DNA of 64,000 nt from Aeromicrobium senzhongii (lineage in GTDB: Bacteria > Actinomycetota > Actinomycetes > Propionibacteriales > Nocardioidaceae), in NCBI RefSeq assembly GCF_014334735.1, contig NZ_CP060587.1, forward strand, positions 2,480,001-2,544,000, read 5' to 3'. Positions 53,417 to 62,265 of the stretch are shown here, piece by piece. The translations under genes were made by a program, and so were the position numbers. The stretch's first letter is position 1, and each line of letters begins with the position of its first letter. The notes under the pieces were generated by a model. The model did no database searches. It had not been told where the DNA came from and saw only the letters and a program-made list of their open reading frames with translations.

Positions 53417-53991
53417 GGTTCGTCCTGGCCTCGGCCTCACCGGCCCGGCTCTCGACCCTGCGCCGTGCCGGTATCGACCCCGAGGTCGTCGTCTCGGGCG
53501 TCGACGAGGAGCTCATCGTCGCGGACACCCCCGCCGAGCTCTCGACCGAGTTGGCGCGGCTGAAATGCCGCGCGGTCGCCGTGAGCCACCGGGACGCCCT
53601 GGTGCTCGGCTGCGACTCGGTGCTGGAGTTCGACGGCGAGATCCTGGGCAAGCCGTACGAGCCCGAAGTCGCCCGCCGCCGGTGGTACGCGATGCGCGGC
53701 AACGTGGGCGTCCTGCACACCGGTCACTGCCTGCGACTCGGGGACGAGGAGGTGGTCCGCCACGCGGCCACCCGGGTGCACTTCGCGTACGTCACGGACG
53801 AGGAGATCGACGCCTATGTCGCCAGTGGCGAGCCGCTGCAGGTCGCGGGCGCCTTCACGATCGACGGCCTCGGCGCGGCGTTCGTGACCCGGATCGAGGG
53901 CGATCACCACAATGTCGTCGGCGTCAGCGTGCCCGTCGTGCGCGAGATGATGCGCGACCTCGGCCAGGAGTGGACCTCCCTCTGGCGCTGA
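53413..53991 (+). CDS. maf: Maf-type nucleoside triphosphate pyrophosphatase
   Basis: A 192-residue Maf/YhdE-like house-cleaning enzyme that hydrolyses non-canonical or modified nucleoside triphosphates. It starts FVLASASPARLSTLRRAGI with the Ser-x-Arg motif and has LGCDSVLEFDG with the catalytic Asp and GAFTIDGLGAAFVTRIEGDHHNVVG with the late signature. The ATG overlaps the upstream stop by 4 nt. The same position relative to accE is found in mycobacteria. Confidence 0.92.
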   Translation: MRFVLASASPARLSTLRRAGIDPEVVVSGVDEELIVADTPAELSTELARLKCRAVAVSHRDALVLGCDSVLEFDGEILGKPYEPEVARRRWYAMRGNVGVLHTGHCLRLGDEEVVRHAATRVHFAYVTDEEIDAYVASGEPLQVAGAFTIDGLGAAFVTRIEGDHHNVVGVSVPVVREMMRDLGQEWTSLWR

Positions 53992-54038
53992 TTCGTGGCA
54001 CGATGTCCGGCGACGCTGCTGATGCTGAGGGGGAACAC

Positions 54039-55913
54039 GTGACCAAGGTGATGTCGCTGATCGGCACGATCGCGCTGGCGATGATGGCCTTGTCCTGGCC
54101 GGCCGCCACGGCCGACGAGCCCGAGAGCGCCACGGCGATGATGCTCGTGATGGACGCATCCGGCTCGATGGCGGAGAAGACCGGAGGGGGCACCACCCGC
54201 ATCCGGGCCGCCAAGGACGGACTGAACGCCGTGATCGACGCCCTGCCGGCCGAGCAGAAGGTCGGCTTCCGGGTCTACGGCGCCAGCGACGTGGCCGAGG
54301 ACGACCCGGCGGCGTGCACCGACTCCGAGCGCATCGTCGACCTCGGCACGGACAACCGCGAGGACCTGCGCCGCGCCGTGGCGGACTACGAGCCGGTCGG
54401 CTGGACGCCCACGAGCCACGCGCTGCGCGAGGCCGCCAAGGATCTCGGCGACACCGGACAGCGCACGATCGTGCTCGTCTCGGACGGCGAGCCCACGTGC
54501 GACCCCGACCCGTGCGTCGTCGCCCGAGAGATCGCGAAGGACGGGATCGACCTGCGCATCGACGTCGTCGGCTTCGACGTGTCGGGACGGGCGAAGAAGA
54601 CGCTGCAGTGCGTGGCCGACGCGGGCAACGGCACCTACTACGACGCCGACGACGCCGAGAGCCTGACCGACAGCCTGCGCGTCTCCTCGGTGCGGGCCTC
54701 GCGACCGTTCGACCTCACGGGCACGCCCGTTCGAGGCACGCCCGCCATCGCGGAGGCGCCCCTGATCGAGCTCGGCCAGTACACCGACACCATCGCGACC
54801 GATGCCATGGCGCACTACCGCCTCCGGCGCACCGCGCCCGGCTCGACGTTCCATGTCGGGGCCGTGATCAGCGGCGTCAGCGGCGACCTGGGTGCGGCCG
54901 CCGTCCTGAAAATCATGCAGACCGGCGGCCAGTGGTGCTCGGCGGGCACGACCTACGGACTGGACATGTCCAGCCGGACCCCGATCTACTACGGCGCCGT
55001 GTCGTCATGGACCCGTGATCGCGAGTCGCCGTGCCACTCCGAGCCCGAGCTCGCCCTGGGTGTCGAGCGCGCCGTCGGCGGCATCGAGGGCCGGCCCATC
55101 GAGCTGGCGGTGTACGAGGAGCCGCCGATGGCGGCCGCACCCGATGCGAGCACCCTCGGCGAGGAGCCCCGGTGGAGTCCGGTCACCCCGTCGACGCCCA
55201 CCGAGGTGGTTCCCGGCAGCAGCGTCGCCAACGCCCCCGTCGTGGAGCCGGGCAGCTACGCGATGGACATCAGCGCCGGTGAGACCCAAGTCCTGGCCGT
55301 CCCGGTCGACTGGGGCCAGCAGCTCCGGGCCCAGTTCGACGCCACGCTGAACGACGATGTGCGTGACGCCGCCGCTGCCGGGAGCGACGTCGACGTGACG
55401 GTGATCAACCCGATGCGCCATGACGTGACCGTCAGCATGTTCGCCAAGGAGCCGAAGGACTGGACCGGACTGCCGATCGCGCTCATTCGCGAGAACACCC
55501 CATTCCGCAAGGGCGCGATCTCGTGGCCAGCCCATCCGGCCCACCGCTTGCAGACCCAACCGGCGCGCAAGGGCGCCTCGCTGGCCGGCTTGCACTACGT
55601 GGTGGTCAACCTGAAGTTGCGGGGCGACCAGGCGAACCTGCCGTACACGCTCACCATCGAGCGCGACGATGCGCTGCCGGGTGTGGCGCCGGAGTACGAG
55701 GAGGTCGAGGGCCTGACCGCCCCGGCCGCCGACTCCCGCCTGGTCGACTCGCCGGTCACGGCCGCCGCGGAGGACGCCTCCGAGGCCGAGAAGCCCTCCT
55801 CGGACCAGACCCGGGAGTCCGCGTCGATGGTGCCGTGGCTCGTGGGCGGCGCTGCCGCCGTGATCGTCCTCGCGGGCGGGCTCGCGGTGCTGCTGCGTCG
55901 GCGACGCGGCTGA
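54039..55913 (+). CDS. Surface protein with von Willebrand A domain, membrane-anchored, paralogue 1
   Basis: A 624-residue exported protein: signal peptide (cleaved after ATA, residue 25), VWA domain with an intact MIDAS (DASGSM at 39-44, later SDGEPTCDPDP), about 350 residues of beta-rich extracellular region, a Pro/Glu-rich spacer and a C-terminal membrane segment followed by RRRRG. The GTG at 54039 has GAGGGGG upstream. The metal site implies ligand binding at the cell surface; the ligand is unknown. The gene at 56429 encodes a paralogue with the same layout. Confidence 0.85.
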   Translation: MTKVMSLIGTIALAMMALSWPAATADEPESATAMMLVMDASGSMAEKTGGGTTRIRAAKDGLNAVIDALPAEQKVGFRVYGASDVAEDDPAACTDSERIVDLGTDNREDLRRAVADYEPVGWTPTSHALREAAKDLGDTGQRTIVLVSDGEPTCDPDPCVVAREIAKDGIDLRIDVVGFDVSGRAKKTLQCVADAGNGTYYDADDAESLTDSLRVSSVRASRPFDLTGTPVRGTPAIAEAPLIELGQYTDTIATDAMAHYRLRRTAPGSTFHVGAVISGVSGDLGAAAVLKIMQTGGQWCSAGTTYGLDMSSRTPIYYGAVSSWTRDRESPCHSEPELALGVERAVGGIEGRPIELAVYEEPPMAAAPDASTLGEEPRWSPVTPSTPTEVVPGSSVANAPVVEPGSYAMDISAGETQVLAVPVDWGQQLRAQFDATLNDDVRDAAAAGSDVDVTVINPMRHDVTVSMFAKEPKDWTGLPIALIRENTPFRKGAISWPAHPAHRLQTQPARKGASLAGLHYVVVNLKLRGDQANLPYTLTIERDDALPGVAPEYEEVEGLTAPAADSRLVDSPVTAAAEDASEAEKPSSDQTRESASMVPWLVGGAAAVIVLAGGLAVLLRRRRG

Positions 55914-56013
55914 GCCCGCTGGCGGCCCGGAATCGACGAATCGGGTCAGCCACCGTCTCATGGATGAACGAATCTGTTCACTGATCAGGCTCGGCGTGGG
56001 AGAATGGAACACG

Positions 56014-56235
56014 ATGACCACCTCACAGCGCCCCCGACGCCACCTCGCAAGCAGCCCGTTCCCCAAGAAGCCCGATGTTGCCGCCGAGATCTACGAGCCG
56101 GGAGCCCGGGTGTCCCACGACTCGTTCGGCCTCGGTCGCGTCCTGAGTGTCCAGGGCCAGAACTCGGTCCAGGTCGACTTCGGCAACGGCTCGGTGCACA
56201 TCCCGCTGCCGTGCCGCCAGATGACAGCTCTTTGA
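56014..56235 (+). CDS. Small protein with PcrA/CarD-tail-like Tudor segment
   Basis: A 73-residue protein whose C-terminal 40 residues (GARVSHDSFGLGRVLSVQG...VQVDFGNG) resemble the SH3/Tudor-like C-terminal segment of UvrD/PcrA helicases (V-x-H-D-x-F/Y-G-x-G-x-V). It may bind RNA polymerase or DNA, but no evidence shows this. It lies alone between the two VWA genes. An imperfect hairpin (56245-56275) after the stop looks like its terminator. Confidence 0.65.
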   Translation: MTTSQRPRRHLASSPFPKKPDVAAEIYEPGARVSHDSFGLGRVLSVQGQNSVQVDFGNGSVHIPLPCRQMTAL

Positions 56236-56384
56236 GCCCTGACTGAACCTCCGGGTGGCGATTCGCCTCCCGGTTCGGCGACCCTCACGTACCTGCGTCG
56301 TCGTGAGCGGTCGCCTCGATGAGACGTCTCGCGTCGAAACTGGTCACTCCCCCGCACTGTTCTGACATGCTGGGAACCAACGAC

Positions 56385-56410
56385 CAGATGCGAGGTGAGA
56401 CTCGCATCTG
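56385..56410 (+). promoter_or_regulatory. 5'-leader hairpin before the second VWA gene
   Basis: CAGATGCGAG and CTCGCATCTG form a perfect 10-bp stem with a 6-nt loop. It ends 8 nt before the GGGGAGA RBS (56419-56425) of the gene at 56429, so it could affect initiation or mRNA stability. Confidence 0.5.
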
Positions 56411-56428
56411 CACATCTCGGGGAGACGC

Positions 56429-58375
56429 ATGAGAACGACCGCCACCATCGTGGCGGCGGCCCTCGCGGCCGTCGTCGGACTCGCGCCCACATCCGTCGGC
56501 GCCCAACCGGCCGAGGCAGCCGAGACGGGCTCGATGATGCTCGTGCTGGACGCCTCCGGCTCGATGGCCGAGAAGGTCTCCGGCGGCGGCACCAAGATCA
56601 AGGCCGCACGATCGGCCCTGCGCACCGTCATCGACCAGCTCCCCGAGGACCAGCCCGTCGGCCTGCGCGTGTACGGCGCCACGGTCTTCGACGCCTCCAA
56701 GCCCGGTGCCTGCACCGACTCCCAGCAAGTGGTGGCGCTCGGTCTCGACAACCGGAACGAGCTCAGGTCCGCTGTCGACGACTACAAGCCCTACGGCGAG
56801 ACGCCGATCGGTCACGCGCTGCGCGAGGCCGCGAAGGATCTCGGCGCCGAGGGCCAGCGCACGATCGTCCTGGTCTCCGACGGCGAGCCGACCTGCGACC
56901 CCGACCCGTGCCGGGTGGCCGCCCAGTTGACGAAGAAGGGCTTCGACCTGCGGGTCGACGTCGTCGGACTCGACGTCAAGGGCAAGGCCCGCGCGAAACT
57001 GCAGTGCATCGCCGACCGGGGCAACGGCACCTACTACGACGCCGCCAGCGCCGAGGACCTCGTCGACACGCTCTCGACGGCCCAGACCCGGGCCTCGCGG
57101 CCGTTCGACCTGAGCGGCACTCCCGTCGAAGGCACCCCGACGCCCTCCGGCGCTCCGACCGTCACCACGGGTCAGTGGCTCGACACCTTCCCGAGCCGGA
57201 AGGGCGAGCTCTGGTATCGGATCGAGCGCACGGCGCCGGGTTCGACGATCCACGTCGGTGCCGCCCACCGCTCGACCGACATCGGCAACTCGGGGCAGAA
57301 GATCTCCGTGCTGACCCACTCCGACGATGCCGGCAACCGGTGCGGCCGCGAGTCGAGCTTCGCGCGAGGCTCTCTGGGCTACGCCGGCACCAGCACGGCA
57401 TCGCGCGACGAAGCCTGCGCCACCTCACCGGTCGTGTATGTGCAGGTCACCCAGGACAGCCGCCCCGAGGAGTTGGCCGGAGAGCCCGTCGAGATCGCGA
57501 TCTACGAAGAACCTCCGATCGCCGGCGCGACGCAGACCTCCACCGCGGACACCCCCGAGCGTCCCGCCTGGACCCCGCTGACTCCCGGGTCCCCCGATGA
57601 CACGGTGGTCCCCGGCACCTCGGTCTCGAACGCGCCCGTGGTGAACGACGGAACGTACGCACTGGACATCAACCCCGGCGAGACCCAGGCCGTCGCCGTG
57701 CCCCTCGACTGGGGACAGCACCTCCAGGCCCAGTTCGACGCGCGTATCACCCGTCCCAGCGTGACGGACTTCGCGAACCCGGACCTGCAGATCACCGGCC
57801 CGTTGCGTCAGGAGGTCGGCGGCGACTACACCGACATGGCGCTCAGCGACGACTGGACGTCCTACACGAGCCTGCCCCCGGACGAGCCCAACGCGTTCCG
57901 GTGGGGCCGCCAGGCGTACACCGTCGCCCCCGAGCACCGGCACGTCGTCGAAAGCTGGTGGGCAGGATCGTCGCTGCCCGGCCTGCGGTACATCCTGGTC
58001 TCGCTGCCCGAGGACGCTGTCGCTGCGATCAGTTACACGCTCACCGTCAAGACCCACGGCACTGCAGGCACCGGCGCTCCCGAGTACGAAGAGGTCGACG
58101 GCCTGACCCCTCCGCAGGCGGACTCACGCCTGGTCACCCCGGGCGCGACGTCGGCTTCGACGGACGCCGAGCCCCCGGCCGACACCACGCCCACGGAATC
58201 TCCGGCCGACAGTACGGACGAAAGCGCGGTCGAGAGCGGCTTCCCGTGGTTGCCGGTCGGCCTGGGCTCGGCCCTGCTCGTCGTGCTGGTCGCGATCGGC
58301 GCGTTCGTCGTGCGGCGCCGGCGCGCGAGCGACCCGTCGGTCACTCCACCGGGAGACCGAGCGAGCGAGCGATGA
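56429..58375 (+). CDS. Surface protein with von Willebrand A domain, membrane-anchored, paralogue 2
   Basis: A 648-residue paralogue of the protein at 54039, with a signal peptide (residues 1-26 or 1-31), MIDAS DASGSM at 41-46, SDGEPTCDPDPCRVA, and the shared phrases DIVGLDV / TASRPFDL(S/T)GTPV and EYEEVDGLTPPQADSRLV. It has a C-terminal membrane segment (WLPVGLGSALLVVLVAIGAFVV) and basic tail. A GGGGAGA RBS precedes the ATG. Its last 35 bp overlap the convergent acyl-CoA dehydrogenase gene. It likely arose by duplication; function unknown. Confidence 0.85.
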   Translation: MRTTATIVAAALAAVVGLAPTSVGAQPAEAAETGSMMLVLDASGSMAEKVSGGGTKIKAARSALRTVIDQLPEDQPVGLRVYGATVFDASKPGACTDSQQVVALGLDNRNELRSAVDDYKPYGETPIGHALREAAKDLGAEGQRTIVLVSDGEPTCDPDPCRVAAQLTKKGFDLRVDVVGLDVKGKARAKLQCIADRGNGTYYDAASAEDLVDTLSTAQTRASRPFDLSGTPVEGTPTPSGAPTVTTGQWLDTFPSRKGELWYRIERTAPGSTIHVGAAHRSTDIGNSGQKISVLTHSDDAGNRCGRESSFARGSLGYAGTSTASRDEACATSPVVYVQVTQDSRPEELAGEPVEIAIYEEPPIAGATQTSTADTPERPAWTPLTPGSPDDTVVPGTSVSNAPVVNDGTYALDINPGETQAVAVPLDWGQHLQAQFDARITRPSVTDFANPDLQITGPLRQEVGGDYTDMALSDDWTSYTSLPPDEPNAFRWGRQAYTVAPEHRHVVESWWAGSSLPGLRYILVSLPEDAVAAISYTLTVKTHGTAGTGAPEYEEVDGLTPPQADSRLVTPGATSASTDAEPPADTTPTESPADSTDESAVESGFPWLPVGLGSALLVVLVAIGAFVVRRRRASDPSVTPPGDRASER

Positions 58376-59507
58376 GCATGCGCTGGACCTCGCTCGTGCC
58401 CTCGCCGATCTCGAGGATCTTGGCGTCGCGGTAGAACCGCGCCACCGGGTACTCCTCCATGAATCCGTAGCCGCCGAAGACCTGCGTCGCCACGCGCGTC
58501 GCCGTGACGGCGGCTTCGGAGCTGTACAGCTTCGCCACCGACGCGGCCTGCTTGAAGCGGGCCCCGGTGATTCCCGCGTCCTTCATCGCTGCTGCCTGGT
58601 AGGTCAGCGCTCGCGTCGCATCCGCCATGACCTTGAGGTCGGCGATCTGGAACGCGACCCCCTGCTTGCGCCCGATCGGGCCGCCGAACGTCTGCCGCTC
58701 CCCTGCGTACTGCACACACGCCTCGAGGCAGGCCTCGATGAGACCCAGGGCCAGCGCCGAGATCGCCACGCGACCGTCGTCGAGCGTCGCCAGGAACTGG
58801 GCGTAGCCGCGTCCCCGCTCGCCCAGGAGGTGGTCCGCCGGGACGCGCGCGCCGGTGAAGGACAGCGGGTGAGTGTCGCTGATGTGCCAGCCGAGCTTGT
58901 CGTAGCCGGCCTCAGCCACGAAGCCGGGCGTGCCGGACGGCACGACGATCGCCGAGATCTCGGGACGGCCGTCCGCACGGGTGCCGGTGCGTGCGGTGAC
59001 GGTGACGAGCGAGGTGATCTCGCTGCCGGAGTTGGTGATGAACTGCTTCGCTCCGTCGACGACCCACTCGTCGCCGTCCAGGACCGCCTTCGTCGCCGTG
59101 GCGCCGGCATCGGAGCCCGCGCCGGGCTCGGTCAGGCCGAAGCCCGCGAGCGCCTGACCGGCCACCAGGTCGGGCAGCCAACGCTCCTTCTGCTCGGCCG
59201 TGCCGAACGTCTGGATCGGGTTGATGCCCAGGCCCACACCGGCCTCGAGGGTGATGCCCATCGACTGGTCGACGCGGCCGAGCTCCTCGATCGCGATGCA
59301 CAGGCTCGTGAAGTCCGCGCCGGATCCACCGAACTCCTCCGGTGCCGTCAGACCGAACAGACCGAGGTCGCCCATGGCGCGTACGACGTCGACCGGGAAG
59401 TGGTGGTCCTTGTCCCACTGGGCGACGTGGGGCGCGATCCGCTCGTTCGCGAACGACCGAACGACGTGCCGGAAGTCCTCGTGCTCGCGTGACAGTTCGA
59501 AGTCCAT
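58341..59507 (-). CDS. Acyl-CoA dehydrogenase
   Basis: A 388-residue acyl-CoA dehydrogenase with GFGLTEPGAGSDAGAT, WVVDGAKQFITNSG and the C-terminal IGEGTSEVQRMLIAR, where the Glu is in the short/medium-chain position. Substrate length cannot be read from the sequence. TAACCT (59514-59519, minus strand) ends 6 nt before the ATG, a leaderless start, and a GGTTAA/TTAACC repeat overlaps this box, suggesting TetR- or similar control. The 3' end overlaps the convergent VWA gene by 35 bp. Confidence 0.9.
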   Translation of the reverse strand: MDFELSREHEDFRHVVRSFANERIAPHVAQWDKDHHFPVDVVRAMGDLGLFGLTAPEEFGGSGADFTSLCIAIEELGRVDQSMGITLEAGVGLGINPIQTFGTAEQKERWLPDLVAGQALAGFGLTEPGAGSDAGATATKAVLDGDEWVVDGAKQFITNSGSEITSLVTVTARTGTRADGRPEISAIVVPSGTPGFVAEAGYDKLGWHISDTHPLSFTGARVPADHLLGERGRGYAQFLATLDDGRVAISALALGLIEACLEACVQYAGERQTFGGPIGRKQGVAFQIADLKVMADATRALTYQAAAMKDAGITGARFKQAASVAKLYSSEAAVTATRVATQVFGGYGFMEEYPVARFYRDAKILEIGEGTSEVQRMLIARSLGLPVE

Positions 59508-59514
59508 GCCCGCA

Positions 59515-59532
59515 GGTTAACAGGCATTAACC
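59515..59532. promoter_or_regulatory. Inverted repeat over the -10 of the 58.3-kb acyl-CoA dehydrogenase gene
   Basis: GGTTAA-CAGGCA-TTAACC has 6-bp arms and covers the TAACCT box. A bound dimer would occlude the leaderless promoter. Confidence 0.45.
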
Positions 59533-59629
59533 CGTCTCTGGACAAGTCACAACATGGCCCGGTTTGACCATCTTCGGGCTACATCGCGCGAAGTGGGCGC
59601 GCGCAACATCCGGAGGCACCTAATCTCTA

Positions 59630-59665
59630 GACGTTTGTCCAAATACACCGTTGGTCACAAACGTC
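59630..59665. promoter_or_regulatory. Inverted and direct repeats before the Ltp-repeat gene
   Basis: GACGTTTGT (59630-59638) and ACAAACGTC (59657-59665) form a 9-bp inverted repeat, and each is followed by a TCCAAATAC-like direct repeat (59638, 59668). The arrangement suggests an operator or processing signal 30-60 bp upstream of the gene start at 59694. Confidence 0.4.
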
Positions 59666-59693
59666 GCTCCAAATACCAAATCGAGGGGAACCC

Positions 59694-60308
59694 ATGTCCG
59701 AGACTCCGCAGTTCAACGATCCCAATACGAACCCAAAGGCCGCCGCTGCCGCGGCCAAGGCATACGCCAAGGCGACTCGCCCGTGGTTCAAGAAGAAGCG
59801 CTTCATCATTCCGCTCGCGCTTGTCGCCCTCACCATCGTGGGTTCGGCCATGGGTGGATCCGGCTCGGACTCGTCTGGAGACAAGGAAGACACGACCGCT
59901 TCGGCCCAGAAGAACACCGAGAGCGAAAAGTCGACCGAGGAGTCCGGCACGACCAAGACCAAGAAGAAGGCAAAGACTGAAAAGGCTGCGCCCAAGCTCA
60001 CGAAGCAGCAGCAGAACGCCGTCCGCTCAGCCAAGAACTACCTGGAGTTCGCCGGATTCTCGCGCGAGGGACTCATCCGCCAGCTTTCCTCCGACGCGGG
60101 CGACGGTTACTCGGATGCCGACGCTACTGCGGCAGTGGACAGCCTGGATGTGAACTGGAATGCGGAGGCCGTCGAGTCCGCCAAGAACTACCTCGACATG
60201 ACGGGCTTCTCTTGCCAAGGCCTGATTCAGCAGTTGAGTTCCTCGGCCGGCGACCGATACACCCAGAAGCAGGCCGAGTACGGCGCGAAGAAGGCAGGCG
60301 CCTGCTGA
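59694..60308 (+). CDS. Membrane-anchored protein with two Ltp-type repeats
   Basis: A 204-residue protein: short basic cytoplasmic start, one membrane segment (about 36-52), a Ser/Thr/Lys/Glu-rich low-complexity stalk (55-105), then two copies of the Ltp (host cell surface-exposed lipoprotein) repeat at about 108-156 and 157-204, each with SAKNYL...GFS..GLI.QLSS. In phage TP-J34 the Ltp lipoprotein blocks DNA injection by other phages, so phage exclusion is possible; related repeats also occur on ordinary surface proteins. No lipobox. A GAGGGG RBS precedes the ATG. The gene is more AT-rich and Lys-rich than its neighbours, which suggests horizontal acquisition. Confidence 0.78.
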   Translation: MSETPQFNDPNTNPKAAAAAAKAYAKATRPWFKKKRFIIPLALVALTIVGSAMGGSGSDSSGDKEDTTASAQKNTESEKSTEESGTTKTKKKAKTEKAAPKLTKQQQNAVRSAKNYLEFAGFSREGLIRQLSSDAGDGYSDADATAAVDSLDVNWNAEAVESAKNYLDMTGFSCQGLIQQLSSSAGDRYTQKQAEYGAKKAGAC

Positions 60309-60330
60309 ACTACTCAGTCACATCGCGGGC

Positions 60331-60368
60331 GGCAGGGCAGGTTGAACCACAATCCGACCTGCCCTGCC
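60331..60368 (+). terminator. Terminator after the Ltp-repeat gene
   Basis: GGCAGGGCAGGT pairs with ACCTGCCCTGCC across a 14-nt loop, a perfect 12-bp stem 22 bp past the stop. It separates this gene from accA3. Confidence 0.7.
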
Positions 60369-60425
60369 CGCTCTGGACCTGACACCAATAGACTCGCCGG
60401 GCAGCCCCTCGTTGAAGGAGTATTC

Positions 60426-62189
60426 GTGAGCAAGCCCCTGCAGAAGGTCCTGATCGCCAACCGTGGCGAGATCGCCGTGCGTGTGATCCGCGCCGCGAAG
60501 GACGCCGGCATCGCCAGCGTGGCGGTCTATGCCGAGCCCGACCGCGACGCGTTGTTCGTCCGGCTGGCCGACGAGGCCTACTCGCTCGAGGGTTCCACCC
60601 CGGGCGACTCCTACCTCGACATCGGCAAGATCCTGGCCGTGGCCGAGCGCAGCGGGGCCGACAGCGTGCACCCGGGCTACGGCTTCCTGTCCGAGAACGC
60701 CGAGTTCGCCCAGGCCGTCATCGACGCCGGGCTGACCTGGATCGGTCCCCCGCCGGCCGCCATCGACGCCCTCGGCGACAAGGCGAAGGCCAAGCAGATC
60801 GCCCTCAAGGCCGGTGCGCCGCTGGCGCCGGGCCTCAAGGACGCCGTCGAGAGCGCCGACGAGATCATCGCCTTCGCGCAGGAGAACGGCCTGCCCGTGG
60901 CCATCAAGGCCGTCTTCGGCGGCGGTGGCCGTGGCCTCAAGGTCGCCAAGACCATGGAGGAGATCCCCGAGCTCTACGACTCGGCCGTCCGTGAGGCCGT
61001 CGCCGCCTTCGGCCGGGGCGAGTGCCTCGTCGAGAAGTTCCTCGAGAAGCCGCGCCACGTCGAGACCCAGTGCCTGGCCGACCAGCACGGCAACGTCGTC
61101 GTCATCTCGACGCGTGACTGCTCGCTGCAGCGTCGCCACCAGAAGCTCGTCGAGGAGGCGCCCGCGCCGTTCCTGTCCGACGACCAGGTCGAGCGCCTCT
61201 ACACCTCCAGCAAGGCGATCCTCAAGGAAGCCGGCTACGTCGGCGCCGGCACCTGCGAGTTCCTCGTGGGCATGGACGGCACGATCAGCTTCCTCGAGGT
61301 CAACACCCGCCTGCAGGTCGAGCACCCGGTCTCCGAGGAGGTCGCCGGTGTCGACCTCGTCCGCGAGATGTTCCGCATCGCCGCCGGCGAGGAGTTGGGC
61401 TACGACGACCCGCCGCTGCGCGGCCACTCGATCGAGTTCCGCATCAACGCCGAGGACGGCGGCCGCGGCTTCCTGCCCGCACCCGGCACCCTCACGAAGT
61501 GGGATCCGCCGGCGGGCCCCGGCGTGCGTGTCGACTCGGGTTACGTCGAGGGTGAGACCATCCCCGGCGCGTTCGACTCCCTCGTCGCCAAGCTGATCGT
61601 CACCGGTGCCACGCGTGAGCAGGCCATCGAGCGCTCGCGGCGCGCGCTGGACGAGTTCGTCGTGGACGGCATGCCGACCGTCATCCCGTTCCACCGCGAC
61701 GTGCTGGACAACCCGGCGTACAACGCGTCCGAGGGCTCGTTCGACGTCTACACGACGTGGATCGAGACCGACTACGACAACCAGCTCGAGCCCTACAGCG
61801 GCGGTCACGAGACCGACGAGGCCGGCGAGCGCGAGCGCGTCACCGTCGAGGTCGGCGGCAAGCGCGTCGAGGTCATCCTGCCCGGTGGCCTGGGCGCCAG
61901 CGCCGCCGCTGCGGGCGGCGGCAAGAAGGCCAAGCGCAAGGGTGGCAAGTCCGCCGGCGCCGCGGCCAGCGGCGACTCGCTGACGTCGCCGATGCAGGGC
62001 ACCGTCGTCAAGCTCGCCGTCGAGGAGGGCCAGGAGGTCGCCGAGGGCGATCTGGTCGTCGTCATCGAGGCGATGAAGATGGAGCAGCCCATCAACGCCC
62101 ACAAGGCCGGCTCGATCGTGGGCCTGGTGGCCGTCATCGGCGAGACCATCGGCGCCGGCGCCGTGATCGCCGACATCAAGGACGCCTGA
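60426..62189 (+). CDS. accA3: Acyl-CoA carboxylase alpha chain, biotin carboxylase plus BCCP
   Basis: A 587-residue fused subunit. The N-terminal biotin carboxylase (about 1-450) carries [17 protein letters not shown], the ATP-grasp [29 protein letters not shown] and EFRINAED. A basic linker ([13 protein letters not shown]) precedes the C-terminal biotinyl domain with [10 protein letters not shown] (Lys551). It carboxylates biotin with ATP and bicarbonate and serves AccD5/AccE at 50.8 kb, and perhaps the carboxyltransferase at 2.5 kb. The GTG has an AAGGAG RBS. Two kb of the window separate it from no other acc gene. Confidence 0.95.
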   Translation: MSKPLQKVLIANRGEIAVRVIRAAKDAGIASVAVYAEPDRDALFVRLADEAYSLEGSTPGDSYLDIGKILAVAERSGADSVHPGYGFLSENAEFAQAVIDAGLTWIGPPPAAIDALGDKAKAKQIALKAGAPLAPGLKDAVESADEIIAFAQENGLPVAIKAVFGGGGRGLKVAKTMEEIPELYDSAVREAVAAFGRGECLVEKFLEKPRHVETQCLADQHGNVVVISTRDCSLQRRHQKLVEEAPAPFLSDDQVERLYTSSKAILKEAGYVGAGTCEFLVGMDGTISFLEVNTRLQVEHPVSEEVAGVDLVREMFRIAAGEELGYDDPPLRGHSIEFRINAEDGGRGFLPAPGTLTKWDPPAGPGVRVDSGYVEGETIPGAFDSLVAKLIVTGATREQAIERSRRALDEFVVDGMPTVIPFHRDVLDNPAYNASEGSFDVYTTWIETDYDNQLEPYSGGHETDEAGERERVTVEVGGKRVEVILPGGLGASAAAAGGGKKAKRKGGKSAGAAASGDSLTSPMQGTVVKLAVEEGQEVAEGDLVVVIEAMKMEQPINAHKAGSIVGLVAVIGETIGAGAVIADIKDA

Positions 62190-62205
62190 CCGTCCCGCAA
62201 ACGCA

Positions 62206-62235
62206 CGAAGCCCCGGCCTGCTGGCCGGGGCTTCG
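62206..62235. terminator. Bidirectional terminator after accA3
   Basis: A perfect 13-bp stem (CGAAGCCCCGGCC and complement) with a TGCT loop lies between accA3 and the convergent small membrane-protein gene. Confidence 0.8.
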
Positions 62236-62265
62236 TCGTACGCGGGGGGTGCGAACCGGGTCGGA

